Shown here: positions 7,768 to 16,035 of the stretch, piece after piece
How the letters are laid out: every line of letters begins with the position of its first letter
How positions within the stretch are numbered: position 1 is the stretch's first letter
Source: an uncultured Lachnospiraceae bacterium
Lineage (GTDB): Bacteria; Bacillota; Clostridia; Lachnospirales; Lachnospiraceae
Direction: 5' to 3'
Assembly (NCBI GenBank): GCA_910584205.1
Contig: CAJUAA010000018.1
Coordinates: 1 to 64,000, forward strand
Length of the DNA stretch: 64,000 nt
Position numbers and translations under genes: made by a program
Notes under the pieces: model-generated
What the model saw: only the letters and a program-made list of their open reading frames with translations
The model's database searches: none
What the model was told of the DNA's origin: nothing

Positions 7768-9135
7768 TTATTTTTTCATTTCTTCCAGATCTTCCGGCAT
7801 GGTAGGCGGAATCAGTCTGTCCTGCAGCTCACGCAGATGGTACAGAACCGTATCCTTCTTTACTTCCACCTGATCAAACGTGACAGGCTCGCCCTTTTTG
7901 ATGGGCGCGATCACTTTTGCATCGTCCAGAAGCCCAAATGGAACAAGATTCTGCTCTTTGGCTATGTAAGCCCAGTCGTTAGACGCGTAAACGGTAAATC
8001 CTCCGCCGCCGTCCACCACATCTCCCGGCATCATGTCCTTCTTGGCTATGCCGATCACTTCTGTCAGCCTTCCGTAGGTCGGCACAACCGTAGGCTCACT
8101 CTCCTCCACCGCGCGTACGATGGACAGCGGAATCTCACTGGTGACCAGATGATACGGCGTATACAGCGTATAATATTCCCCGGTATGCTCCACGTCAAAA
8201 TACTGAAGATCTGCCTGCATCTGCGGATGCTTTGCACGGATGACCACAAATACGCCCGGCGTCACGCTGTTTACAAAGTCAACGGAACCATCCGGATTCT
8301 TAAGCGGCACCGCATAATCTACCACGCCGATACGGTCCAGAAGACCCCCGTCAGACTTCAGACGGAAATTTTGAGCCATCTCCACCACGCCGGATACCGG
8401 GCCGTGCATACCACGCCGGTCCACCGGAAGCCCCGTGGCATTGGAAATGCTCGTCATCTCGATGGCCGTCTTGGTGGTATCCCGGAACGTGACAAGGAAA
8501 TGCGGATTGACCTTCAGCTCCTTCGCATCCTCGGCCACCGAATCGGGAGTCGCGTCATAATCCAGCTTTCCAAGGCTGGACGGGGTCTTTCCTACAGCCA
8601 CAATCTCAAAGCCCAGTCCCTCCCAGCGGTCTACCAGTTCCGTAATCAGACCCGGTTCGTCTCCGCTGGATACGGAATAGACGATTCCCGCGGATTTTGC
8701 CATCTGGTCCAGAATCGGCCCAATGACCACATCAGTCTCCACATTCAGCATGATAATGTGCTTCTTGTTCATGATGCAGCGGTATGCCACCTCCGCGCCC
8801 ACATTGGTATTGCCGGTACCCTCCACCACACAGTCCACATTCACCTGCGACATGATCTTACAGTCGCTGGCCACGACAGATTTTCCGGCATCCAGAGCCG
8901 CGTTGATCTCATCCACATCATTGGATATGACCAGATCCTCTTTGGATATGCCGTTGATCTCGTAAGCGCGGACGGCGCTTTCCGTTCGCAGATCGCAGAT
9001 TACCGCATTCCACATCCCTTTCATCTGCGCGGTCTGCGTAATCGCTCCGGTCAGCATCCGGCCGGCTCCTACCCAGCCGACGCGGATGGGATTCCCTGCT
9101 GCCTCCCGGGCTTTCAATACCTTTCTCAGTTCCAT
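7768..9135 (-). CDS. NAD(P)-dependent oxidoreductase with C-terminal SAF domain (homoserine dehydrogenase-like, COG4091 type)
   Basis: 455 residues. It has an N-terminal Rossmann fold with 'RVGWVGAGRMLTGAI' at about residues 18-32, a homoserine-dehydrogenase-like middle ('VVEGTGNTNVGAEVAYRCI', 'SVSSGDEPGLITEL') and a C-terminal SAF-like region ('AKKDMMPGDVVDGGGGFTVY', 'PIKKGEPVTFDQVEV'). It lacks an ACT domain. Proteins of this architecture occur with sugar-acid and branched-sugar catabolic genes, where they are thought to oxidise hydroxy acids or phospho-sugar acids. That role here is inference from its place at the head of a TRAP operon. Its promoter region carries the 18-bp site also found upstream of the neighbouring GntR gene. 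Confidence 0.85.
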   Translation of the reverse strand: MELRKVLKAREAAGNPIRVGWVGAGRMLTGAITQTAQMKGMWNAVICDLRTESAVRAYEINGISKEDLVISNDVDEINAALDAGKSVVASDCKIMSQVNVDCVVEGTGNTNVGAEVAYRCIMNKKHIIMLNVETDVVIGPILDQMAKSAGIVYSVSSGDEPGLITELVDRWEGLGFEIVAVGKTPSSLGKLDYDATPDSVAEDAKELKVNPHFLVTFRDTTKTAIEMTSISNATGLPVDRRGMHGPVSGVVEMAQNFRLKSDGGLLDRIGVVDYAVPLKNPDGSVDFVNSVTPGVFVVIRAKHPQMQADLQYFDVEHTGEYYTLYTPYHLVTSEIPLSIVRAVEESEPTVVPTYGRLTEVIGIAKKDMMPGDVVDGGGGFTVYASNDWAYIAKEQNLVPFGLLDDAKVIAPIKKGEPVTFDQVEVKKDTVLYHLRELQDRLIPPTMPEDLEEMKK

Positions 9136-9195
9136 GTTCCTTTCTCTCCTTTTCTTTATTTCTTCATCACTCTTTCGAGTGTGATTTTTAATAAA

Positions 9196-9213
9196 AAATT
9201 TTTAGGTAAATTT
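9196..9213. promoter_or_regulatory. 18-bp operator-like site, copy 1 (operon B promoter)
   Basis: AAATTTTTAGGTAAATTT, containing TTTA-GG-TAAA with dyad symmetry. It lies about 60 bases upstream of the operon B start codon, just downstream of a TAATAT-like -10, a normal position for repression. Copies 2 (9300-9317) and 3 (10257-10274) match at 17 of 18 and 18 of 18 bases. This identity in AT-rich spacers is well above chance. The neighbouring GntR/FCD protein is the obvious candidate binder. Confidence 0.75.
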
Positions 9214-9299
9214 ATATTAAAAAAATATTCCTGTTTCTGAAAACTGCCCTATCACTGCCAACCTGTCTTCTTTCCGGCAAAAAAGCAGGTTGGAATATA

Positions 9300-9317
9300 A
9301 AATTTTTAGGTAAATTC
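9300..9317. promoter_or_regulatory. 18-bp operator-like site, copy 2
   Basis: AAATTTTTAGGTAAATTC, differing from copies 1 and 3 only at the last base. It is centred 104 bases from copy 1, close to ten helical turns, so the two sites would face the same side of the DNA. Looping between them is possible but only inferred. It lies between the gntR stop and the operon B promoter. Confidence 0.7.
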
Positions 9318-9326
9318 TGGAGTTAT

Positions 9327-9352
9327 AATTAACCGACTTCCGTCGGCTAATT
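9327..9352 (-). terminator. Hairpin after gntR, likely terminator
   Basis: Stem of 11 pairs: AATTAACCGAC (9327-9337) with GTCGGCTAATT (9342-9352), one G-T wobble, and a TTCC loop (GGAA on the minus strand). It begins 36 bases after the gntR stop. The long T-run (9351-9356) is on the plus-strand side, so termination is strong only in that direction. For leftward gntR transcripts it would be weak. Confidence 0.45.
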
Positions 9353-9388
9353 TTTTCTGTTCCCCGCCACAGCGGTATGCGCCCTGAC

Positions 9389-10165
9389 CTACTGCTCCTG
9401 CTCCGCTCCCAGATGGAACGGTTCCAGATAAGAAGCAAGTGCCGCATATACTCTCTTCGCGTCGTCGTCGATCAGGTAATCCGAACATGCATCCCGCACA
9501 TGCTTCACCAGCGCCCTCTTCAGCTTCTGCTCATCCTGCTGCTCCATGGCTGTGATAATTGCGTCGTGCCCTGCCGCATCCTGCAACACACGACGGCGTA
9601 AAAACGGAGCATTGGAATTTCTCATATATGCGAAATAAGAACCCCTGTTCGTATCCAGATTGTTGTAAGTCTCATACATCTGACGGTTCCTGACTCTGCA
9701 CATATACACGTCATGGAATTTTCCTCCGCATTCCACCCATGCCTCAAAATCAATCGCATCGGCAGAACTAAGTTCCGCCTGAAGCTGTTGATACCGTTTC
9801 ATCTCCCGGATTACCGAAGCGTCATTCCTCACTGCCTCCAGAAAATCCCCCGTACACACCAGTTCAATGATTAACCGCAGCTGCATGCTTTCAATAAACT
9901 GCTGATTCGTATACTCCTTCACGATCATGCTTTTCCGCGGCTGGGCCGTCACATATCCTTCCGAAACCAGGCGGTTCAATGCTTCCTTAATGGGCGTATG
10001 GCTGACATTCAGGTTTTCTGAAATCTCCCTCACAATCAGCTTCTGCCCTGCCTGGTATCTCCCAACGTAAATATCGTGCCGAAGCTGCTTCGTAACCAGA
10101 TCCACCAGTGACACATCTACATAATTCTCCAATGAATTCGGCGTGGAACCAAGAATATGTTCCAT
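9389..10165 (-). CDS. GntR-family transcriptional regulator (FCD/FadR subfamily)
   Basis: 258 residues. Start set at 10165 (MEHILGSTPNSLEN) with a GAGGAG box. A perfect sigma-A promoter upstream (-10 at 10208-10213) puts the transcript start near 10201, ruling out the longer readings. It has an N-terminal winged helix at about residues 15-80 ('GQKLIVREISENLNVSHTPIKEALNRLVSEGYV') and an all-alpha FCD ligand domain after it, with candidate metal ligands in 'KFHDVYM', 'HDAIITAM' and 'VKHVRDAC'. FCD regulators respond to organic or sugar acids and usually repress. It likely controls operon B and itself through the three 18-bp sites. Confidence 0.9.
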   Translation of the reverse strand: MEHILGSTPNSLENYVDVSLVDLVTKQLRHDIYVGRYQAGQKLIVREISENLNVSHTPIKEALNRLVSEGYVTAQPRKSMIVKEYTNQQFIESMQLRLIIELVCTGDFLEAVRNDASVIREMKRYQQLQAELSSADAIDFEAWVECGGKFHDVYMCRVRNRQMYETYNNLDTNRGSYFAYMRNSNAPFLRRRVLQDAAGHDAIITAMEQQDEQKLKRALVKHVRDACSDYLIDDDAKRVYAALASYLEPFHLGAEQEQ

Positions 10166-10207
10166 ATGTAAATTCTCCTCATCATCTTTCTCGTCTGTCA
10201 TAATTTC

Positions 10208-10236
10208 ATTATAGTGACTGCCTGTCTCATTGTCAA
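10208..10236 (-). promoter_or_regulatory. Sigma-A promoter of the operon B gntR gene
   Basis: Minus strand: TTGACA (10231-10236), 17-base spacer, TATAAT (10208-10213), a perfect consensus. The 18-bp operator-like copy 3 sits about 20 bases upstream of the -35 box. Confidence 0.88.
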
Positions 10237-10256
10237 TATTTTTTTCGTTATAAATT

Positions 10257-10274
10257 AAATTTTTAGGTAAATTT
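10257..10274. promoter_or_regulatory. 18-bp operator-like site, copy 3 (upstream of gntR)
   Basis: AAATTTTTAGGTAAATTT, identical to copy 1. It lies upstream of the -35 box of the gntR promoter rather than over it, so the effect on gntR could be activation, or repression by looping to other copies. Confidence 0.72.
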
Positions 10275-10465
10275 GAAAAACAGTACAAAAAAAGAGATGA
10301 TTTTAACACGAAATACAGGTATATTGAATAGAGCAATTACGAAAAATAATATGAATCAGATATGTTTTCGGTAAAAGCGAACAAAAAGGCGGCATCTGCG
10401 CAGACCCTCCGGCTCAGCCGATCAGCACCCTCTTCCCTTCAAACGCAAAGCCGTATTTCCGGATT

Positions 10466-11287
10466 TTACTGATCGGAATTCCTTTCTCTTCCCATGTACC
10501 TGTCCGAAATCATACCCCGTATTTCGGTTCCCTCGTTGTTCCAATATGCTTTCAGGACTGCCAGCTGGTCGCCCAGCGCAAAATCTTTCACGCCAAGCTC
10601 TGCGTAATACTCCGCTTCTTTCGCCGAATGAATTTCACATCTTGGCCGTACGCCGTGAGCCAGCGCCGTCTCGATGCATTTTCGTTCCGCCGCTCTGACT
10701 TCACCGGCATGATCCGCACGGTTCCATCCTCTGCTCATACAGTAGTCGTTCGGACCAAATTGAATCATATCAACCCCCGGAACCGAGCAGATCTCGTCAA
10801 TATGATTTACCGCCTCTTCTTTCTCAATCATGAAGCAGAGCACAAGGTCATTCAATCGTTTTATATGATCCTGAACCGGAATATGCGACTGCCCGCCAAT
10901 GTATCTTCCATTGGGATATCCAAATTCGCCTGTTCCCTCCGGCATCTTCGGCCTTACAAGCCTTACGCTCTCCCGAACCTGGTCCGGATTCGTATGATCG
11001 ACAAACAGGATACTTTGAAATCCCGCCTGAACCGCTTTCTGCGCGGCATACCCTCTTCCCTGAAAATCCAGCTTGATCATGCTTCCCATGTGATTCAGTT
11101 CTGCAGCTCTTACCATATTGGGAAGGTCTGTATAATCAAACGGAGAATATTCTGCCAGAAATTCTACATAATCGAATTTCCCGGTCTGTCCAACCGCTTC
11201 CCAGAAAAATGCATTCGTACTCCACAGTCTTGTGGAAACCAGCGGCAGATCATTGTCCAGATGAAATCTCAGTTTATTTTCTTTCAT
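10466..11287 (-). CDS. HpcH/HpaI-family aldolase
   Basis: 273 residues of the class II pyruvate aldolase barrel. Metal-site candidates are Glu in 'VLCFMIEKEEAV' and Asp in 'VPGVDMIQFGPNDYCMSRG'. The early Arg is in 'PLVSTRLWSTNAFFWE'. The segment where HpcH carries its catalytic His in a 'D-x-E-H' context reads 'YVEFLAEYSPFDY' here, with no His, so activity may differ. The start overlaps the kinase stop (ATGA). Family members split 2-keto-3-deoxy sugar acids to pyruvate and an aldehyde. It is the last gene of operon C, after an FGGY kinase. The C-terminus may be frame-shifted (see findings). Confidence 0.85.
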   Translation of the reverse strand: MKENKLRFHLDNDLPLVSTRLWSTNAFFWEAVGQTGKFDYVEFLAEYSPFDYTDLPNMVRAAELNHMGSMIKLDFQGRGYAAQKAVQAGFQSILFVDHTNPDQVRESVRLVRPKMPEGTGEFGYPNGRYIGGQSHIPVQDHIKRLNDLVLCFMIEKEEAVNHIDEICSVPGVDMIQFGPNDYCMSRGWNRADHAGEVRAAERKCIETALAHGVRPRCEIHSAKEAEYYAELGVKDFALGDQLAVLKAYWNNEGTEIRGMISDRYMGRERNSDQ

Positions 11288-12654
11288 ATTTCATACGCTC
11301 CTTTTACAATTCTTTTCATTTGTTTTTTACTGCATTCAACGGCAAGGCACAACAATCCGGCTGCCGCCTCATCCTTCATTGTCGATAATCTGCATTGTTT
11401 CCCGGAAATCTTCTGGATCTTCCGAACCAGTTCCGGCGTTCTCCAGTTCACACCGCCGGAACAGACGATTCCATTGATCTCGCCCACGGACTCTGTTAAT
11501 ATTGCTGCATACTTCCAGTAGGTTTCTGCCATGTTCTGATACGCTGCTGAAAACAGAGTGCCAATATGAAGATTGTCCTGAAAAATATGCTGTATGGAAC
11601 CTCCTTTCACAAAATACGGATTTTTATAAAAATTCACATCTACCTGAAGGTTTTCATCCTGCTGCCCCGCAAGGGAATGTACCTTTTCCCAGACCTCTGC
11701 TGTCGAAATTTTTATTTCTGTCATTTCAAACACAATTTCTTTCATAAAATCGACCAGTACGGCAAGATTTCTTCCTGCCGGCATATTTGAAATCGTGTAC
11801 AGAAAGCGGTCTCCGAAATACGGCCTGATCTCATATCCGCCCGGAACAAATTCAGAAGATACATATGCAACCTGAGAAGCGGTCGCCGTATTGATCACCA
11901 TATCCCCTTCGTGCACATCGCTTCCAAGAACTGCCACCTGCATATCTCCATAATCCGGAAAAACCTTGATCTTACAGTTTCCCGTTCTGTAGATCCCACA
12001 TACTTCGCAGTCTTTCCACACAATTTCCGGAAATGCAATCCTGCCAAAGTCCATCTTCTGTATGATCTTCTCATGGATGCATCTATGATGCACATCCAGA
12101 AAGCCCAGAGGCGCAAAGCTTTCCGCATGGGTCACATTTTTCCCTGTCAGACTGTATATGATATACGAACCCAGTGTATAGAGGGTACCGTTTCGCGGAA
12201 TGGAAGGATCATCTTCGAGCATGGCGTACAAATTGCACATGCCCATGGCTGGTTTTAAATATACTCCATTTTCAGTCATATCACATTTTGGAATCAGTTC
12301 TTCAAGATATTCCAGATAAGTCCTGCGATCTCCTTTTCGCTGATTCAGGCACCGCATATCCTGCCATGATACATACATATCCCTTCTGTGCGGAACCGAA
12401 TATACAAAACCATGCATTTGTACCGAAAGCAGAAGCCCTTCTATCTCTTCCGGATAACCGGCAGCATATTCTTCGATCACATCCGTCACTTTTCTTACGA
12501 TCTGTGCGGCGTCAATTTCATAAGCTCCCCGGACTGCGCATTCCGTTTTCCCCGGCATTTCATCAGAACGCCGGTCAACAATGGATTTTGCATCCGCATC
12601 CATGAAAACAGTTTTGATAAAACTGCTGCCTAAATCAATACCTAAATATTTCAT
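11284..12654 (-). CDS. FGGY-family carbohydrate kinase
   Basis: 456 residues. Start set at the ATG at 12654 (MKYLGIDLGSSFIKTVFMD), because upstream in-frame sequence runs into the regulator gene. The ASKHA phosphate-1 motif 'GIDLGSSFIKT' is at residues 5-15. The second-domain motifs are 'INTATASQVAYV', 'GIVCSGGVNWRTPELVRKI' and 'KDEAAAGLL'. Length and layout fit FGGY kinases; the subfamily (xylulo-, sedoheptulo- or other) is not clear. It would phosphorylate the substrate imported by the operon C TRAP system before aldol cleavage; this order is inferred. Confidence 0.87.
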   Translation of the reverse strand: MKYLGIDLGSSFIKTVFMDADAKSIVDRRSDEMPGKTECAVRGAYEIDAAQIVRKVTDVIEEYAAGYPEEIEGLLLSVQMHGFVYSVPHRRDMYVSWQDMRCLNQRKGDRRTYLEYLEELIPKCDMTENGVYLKPAMGMCNLYAMLEDDPSIPRNGTLYTLGSYIIYSLTGKNVTHAESFAPLGFLDVHHRCIHEKIIQKMDFGRIAFPEIVWKDCEVCGIYRTGNCKIKVFPDYGDMQVAVLGSDVHEGDMVINTATASQVAYVSSEFVPGGYEIRPYFGDRFLYTISNMPAGRNLAVLVDFMKEIVFEMTEIKISTAEVWEKVHSLAGQQDENLQVDVNFYKNPYFVKGGSIQHIFQDNLHIGTLFSAAYQNMAETYWKYAAILTESVGEINGIVCSGGVNWRTPELVRKIQKISGKQCRLSTMKDEAAAGLLCLAVECSKKQMKRIVKGAYEI

Positions 12655-12679
12655 TCTTCTTTGTACCGTCTGTTTCCCA

Positions 12680-13369
12680 TCATTCTTTCTTTGCCTGCTC
12701 AATGGCCCGAAGGACATCCGTCATAGCCGCTTCTTCTGAATGGTATCTCACAAACTCAAGCACGTCCGGGTCTTTTTCCATCAGCATCTCCGCAATCTTC
12801 TTATGCGATTCATAATTCCCATGTTCGTTCAGATCCGGCGCAAGAGACGCGTTAAAGTATACGATCGTGGAAATCATCGGCCAGATGGTATGCATGCATT
12901 GGATCAAAGTTACATTATCCGTCATTGCGAAAATTTCTTTATGAAATCTGTCATTGCTGTCCACCAGCTCATAACGGCGTTTCTCCCGGTCTTCAATCTG
13001 AAGGTCAGAATAAAACTTGCCTACGATGCTCAGCAGTTTCAGGAAATCATTATTCTGCCGTTCCAGAATTATTCTGCATGCAGCGCATTCCAGTATGCTT
13101 CTCGTCTGGCAGAGATCTTCTATGTATTTCTCCGTCACTGTCACAATTTCCTTACGCCCGTTGCTTTTCTCTATCATGAGCCCGTCTGAAATCAGAGTCC
13201 TGCACACCACTCTTACCGAGCTTCTGGACACCTGGTATTTTCCGGCAATTTCCGCTTCACTGATGCCTTTTCTGCCTTTATATTTTCCCAGCAGTATATC
13301 CCTTCTCATGCCTGCCAGAACCATATTTACCGTAGCCTGATGCTCAAATTCAGATTTAGCCATATTCAT
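12680..13369 (-). CDS. GntR-family transcriptional regulator (FCD subfamily)
   Basis: 229 residues from the ATG at 13369 (MNMAKSEFEH), which has a GGAG box six bases upstream; an ATG six bases further in is an alternative. It has an N-terminal winged helix ('RKGISEAEIAGKYQVSRSSVRVVCRTLISDGLM') and a C-terminal FCD domain ('DSNDRFHKEIFAMTDN', 'NYESHKKIAEMLME'). It lies inside operon C between dctM and the kinase, so it is probably co-transcribed and autoregulated through the GACnACAA-type sites at 16036-16082. Confidence 0.87.
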   Translation of the reverse strand: MNMAKSEFEHQATVNMVLAGMRRDILLGKYKGRKGISEAEIAGKYQVSRSSVRVVCRTLISDGLMIEKSNGRKEIVTVTEKYIEDLCQTRSILECAACRIILERQNNDFLKLLSIVGKFYSDLQIEDREKRRYELVDSNDRFHKEIFAMTDNVTLIQCMHTIWPMISTIVYFNASLAPDLNEHGNYESHKKIAEMLMEKDPDVLEFVRYHSEEAAMTDVLRAIEQAKKE

Positions 13370-13389
13370 TCCACACTCCATAATCCTGT

Positions 13390-14676
13390 TTATTTTCCAA
13401 TGCTCATCATGGACGGCAGCAGAATGCTGATCTGCGGAAACAACACCAGAATCGTCAATGCTGCACATAAAACAATATACCATGGAACCAACGACTTAAT
13501 CAACCTCGACATTGACACTCTTCCAACTTTTGAAACCGCAAACAGACAGGTCCCGAAAGGAGGCGAAATGACGCCGATCATAAGATTGAATACCATCACA
13601 ATCCCAAAATGAATCGGATTAATCCCATATGCCACTGCCATGGGAAATACAATGGGCGTCAGAATCGTAATTGCGCTTACCGTCTCCATAAACATGCCAA
13701 TTACAAGAAACGAAAGATTGAACAGCAACCAGAAAATCCATTTTGAATGAACCACCGACATCAGGGATGCTACCAGCTGCTGCGGAACATTTGCCCTGAT
13801 GAGGGCGCTGCCAAAAAATGTGGAAACGGCCAGCAGGATACAGATCGGACCCGCGTCCGCCACCGTTTCCCGAACTACATTTAAATAGGTTTTAAGAGAA
13901 AGTGCTCTGTATATAACAATTCCCAAAAATGAAGCGTACACGACACAGATGGCCGCGGCTTCCGTCGGAGTAAAAATTCCGGTGTAAATTCCAAGAAGAA
14001 TAATCACCGGTGTAAAACACGGGAGAATCCCATTTTTCAAATCGGAACACGTATGTCTCCATGAAATGAACTTGTCTCTTGGATAATGCCTGCGGCAGGC
14101 AAAAACAGTAACCAGCGCCGCCATGCATAATGCGATAACGATTCCCGGCAGCAGACCGGCAACCAGAAGCGCTCCCACCGAAGTGCCGGATACCATTCCG
14201 AACACGATCAGCGGCATGCTTGGCGGTACAATCGGCCCCAGTGTTGAAGACGCAGCAGTTACCGCGCAGGAGAAATCGCGGTCATAGCCTGCGTGATCCA
14301 TGGCCTGCACTTCAATCTGCCCCAGGCCGGCCGCATCCGCAATCGCAGTTCCTGACATACCGGCAAATATGAAAGAAGCCAGTATATTCACATGGCCCAA
14401 GCCGCCCGGAATCCCGCCGACAACCGCACGCGCCGCTTTAAACAGGCGGTCCGTAATGCCGCAGGCGTTCATCAGCTTCCCCGCAAGAAGAAAAAGCGGA
14501 ATACACAGAATCGTAAAACTGTTGATTCCATTTATCATGTTTGATGTAATGCTCATCCATTTGATTCCTGTACTCAGCTGCATGATGACGATTCCAGCCG
14601 CCGCAATCGCATAGGGAACCGGAAAGCCAAGCAAAAATAAAACAATTAAAATAATTAACCCCATGACCGGATTCAT
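13390..14676 (-). CDS. dctM: TRAP transporter large permease subunit (DctM family)
   Basis: 428 residues with about 12 predicted helices and DctM signatures: 'FTILCIPLFLLAGKLMN', 'GMSGTAIADAAGLGQ', 'PIVPPSMPLIVFG'. Its ATG overlaps the dctQ stop by two bases (coordinates 14674-14675), indicating translational coupling. Second of three DctM copies in the window; its receptor gene (15348-16019) is truncated. Confidence 0.94.
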   Translation of the reverse strand: MNPVMGLIILIVLFLLGFPVPYAIAAAGIVIMQLSTGIKWMSITSNMINGINSFTILCIPLFLLAGKLMNACGITDRLFKAARAVVGGIPGGLGHVNILASFIFAGMSGTAIADAAGLGQIEVQAMDHAGYDRDFSCAVTAASSTLGPIVPPSMPLIVFGMVSGTSVGALLVAGLLPGIVIALCMAALVTVFACRRHYPRDKFISWRHTCSDLKNGILPCFTPVIILLGIYTGIFTPTEAAAICVVYASFLGIVIYRALSLKTYLNVVRETVADAGPICILLAVSTFFGSALIRANVPQQLVASLMSVVHSKWIFWLLFNLSFLVIGMFMETVSAITILTPIVFPMAVAYGINPIHFGIVMVFNLMIGVISPPFGTCLFAVSKVGRVSMSRLIKSLVPWYIVLCAALTILVLFPQISILLPSMMSIGK

Positions 14677-15257
14677 ACGTTTCTTCCCCTTTCCACGTTT
14701 TCAAGTTCTTTTTGAATCTTTTTTGTTTCTGCTTCCATTTCCATGCTGTTCTGTTCTTCCTGTGTCAGCACGGTTTCCTGACCGGAAAATAAAAGACATG
14801 CCCGGATCAGATTTGCCGCCAGCAGCAGAAGAAATGCCAAAACGATGACCGCGTACAACCAACCCATCTGAATCCACCTGTTTGTTGACGCCCGAAGATT
14901 TCCCCTAAATGCATTCCCCATGTTCACATACATACTGTAACAGAACATACTTCCGTAAACAGCCATAACCATATGAAAGATTCCCATGATAATCCTTCTC
15001 GTTCTCCCGGATAAAATATCAAACAGCACTGTTATCCTCAAATCCTGCCCCCGCACTGCCGCAACCGGCCATAATATAAATACAAACAGTACATAACAAT
15101 AACGGGCCAGTTCCTCTGTTCCCGAAGTCGCTACGCCCAGCCTTCTGGTTATAATCTGGAACATTATAATTGCAATAATAATGATCAAAAACAAAACGCA
15201 TACGTTGATCAAACCGTTTTCAATTTTTTCAAGAACACTCCTGAGCTTCCCCTGCAT
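14673..15257 (-). CDS. dctQ: TRAP transporter small permease subunit (DctQ family)
   Basis: 194 residues. The ATG at 15257 has an AGGAGG box six bases upstream; the in-frame GTG at 15275 would place that box inside the gene. It has four predicted helices with 'GTEELARYCYVLFVFILWPV' and 'GQDLRITVLFDIL' typical of DctQ. The C-terminal tail is charged ('METEAETKKIQKELENV'-like, coiled-coil prone). Partner of the DctM immediately downstream. Confidence 0.9.
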   Translation of the reverse strand: MQGKLRSVLEKIENGLINVCVLFLIIIIAIIMFQIITRRLGVATSGTEELARYCYVLFVFILWPVAAVRGQDLRITVLFDILSGRTRRIIMGIFHMVMAVYGSMFCYSMYVNMGNAFRGNLRASTNRWIQMGWLYAVIVLAFLLLLAANLIRACLLFSGQETVLTQEEQNSMEMEAETKKIQKELENVERGRNV

Positions 15258-15297
15258 ACCATACCTCCTCGTCACGGATGAACCTGATGAGCAGGAA

Positions 15298-15325
15298 GGA
15301 GAAACAGCCCGCCGGCCGTCTCTCC
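15298..15325 (-). other. Intercistronic hairpin after the operon C receptor gene
   Basis: GGAGAAACAGCC (15298-15309) pairs with GGCCGTCTCTCC (15314-15325) over 12 positions, including two wobble pairs on the minus-strand RNA, with a four-base loop. No T-run follows, so it is probably an mRNA-stabilising or attenuating hairpin like the one at 6569-6597, rather than a terminator. Confidence 0.6.
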
Positions 15326-15347
15326 CACCTGACCTGCAAATGACTTT

Positions 15348-16019
15348 TTATTTGGAACACTCCTCAATCAATGCCATAACCTCATCATAACTCAACGCCC
15401 ATTCTCCGGATTCAAACTGGGATTTCCAGAAGGGAATGCTTGCTTCACGGGCACTGTCAACATCAAAGTCCACGACCTCGCAGCCTGCATCCTGATATTT
15501 CTGAAGCCATTCCTCTTCCTCCAGCTCTCCATTTTCTTCTCCCCAGGCAATTGCTTCTTCTCCGGCTCTCGTAATCGCCTCTTTATAGTGATCCGGCAGC
15601 GATTCGTATAAGGAATTGTTCATACAGATGATTGCAACTTCTACCACATGATCTGTATTTATGACATAATCAACCACCTCAGGAACATTCAGATATCCGG
15701 ACTCGCTCAGAGGATTCTCACATCCTTCTACTACGCCGGTCTGAATGGAAGTATAGAGTTCATTCAGAGACAACGGCACAGTTACCGCTCCGGTCGCCTG
15801 CCATGCGGCATTCCAGAGAGCGCTGGAGTTCATTCTTAATTTTAAGCCTCCGAGATCATCCACATTTTCGATCTTTCTGGTTGCAGCCACTTTTCTCATG
15901 CCGCGGTAAAAACCACCGCAAAGATCTTTTACATTATGTTCGTCTGCCCAGGACTGTCTCACTTCTTTGATCACATCACTGTCATATATTCTCATATAAG
16001 TATCACGGTCGGTAATCAT
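15348..16019 (-). pseudogene. TRAP substrate-binding protein (DctP family), N-terminally truncated
   Basis: 223 residues, against about 330-370 for the two complete receptors in this window. It starts MITDRDTYMRIYD. The conserved part begins with 'RKIENVDDLGGLKLRMNSS' and continues through 'SLNELYTSIQTGVVEGCENP' to a normal C-terminus, so roughly the first 110-140 residues are missing. That removes the signal peptide, the lipobox and most of lobe I. No matching coding sequence is found upstream in any frame; instead a sigma-A promoter and operators sit there, and an AGGA box precedes the ATG. It is therefore either a pseudogene from an internal deletion or an unusual cytoplasmic protein. It could not act as a normal extracytoplasmic receptor as read. 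Confidence 0.8.
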
Positions 16020-16035
16020 AAAAGTTTTCCTCCAT

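Noticed and set aside
9258..9293. CCAACCTG...CAGGTTGG inverted repeat in the operon B leader
   Set aside because: Eight-base arms with a 20-base loop and no T-run. Could be structure near the promoter but not enough to name a riboswitch or terminator.
10201..10336. Longer start for the operon B GntR gene
   Set aside because: The consensus promoter (-10 at 10208-10213) lies inside the extension, so the transcript would begin at about the second candidate ATG. The ATG at 10165 has a GAGGAG box.
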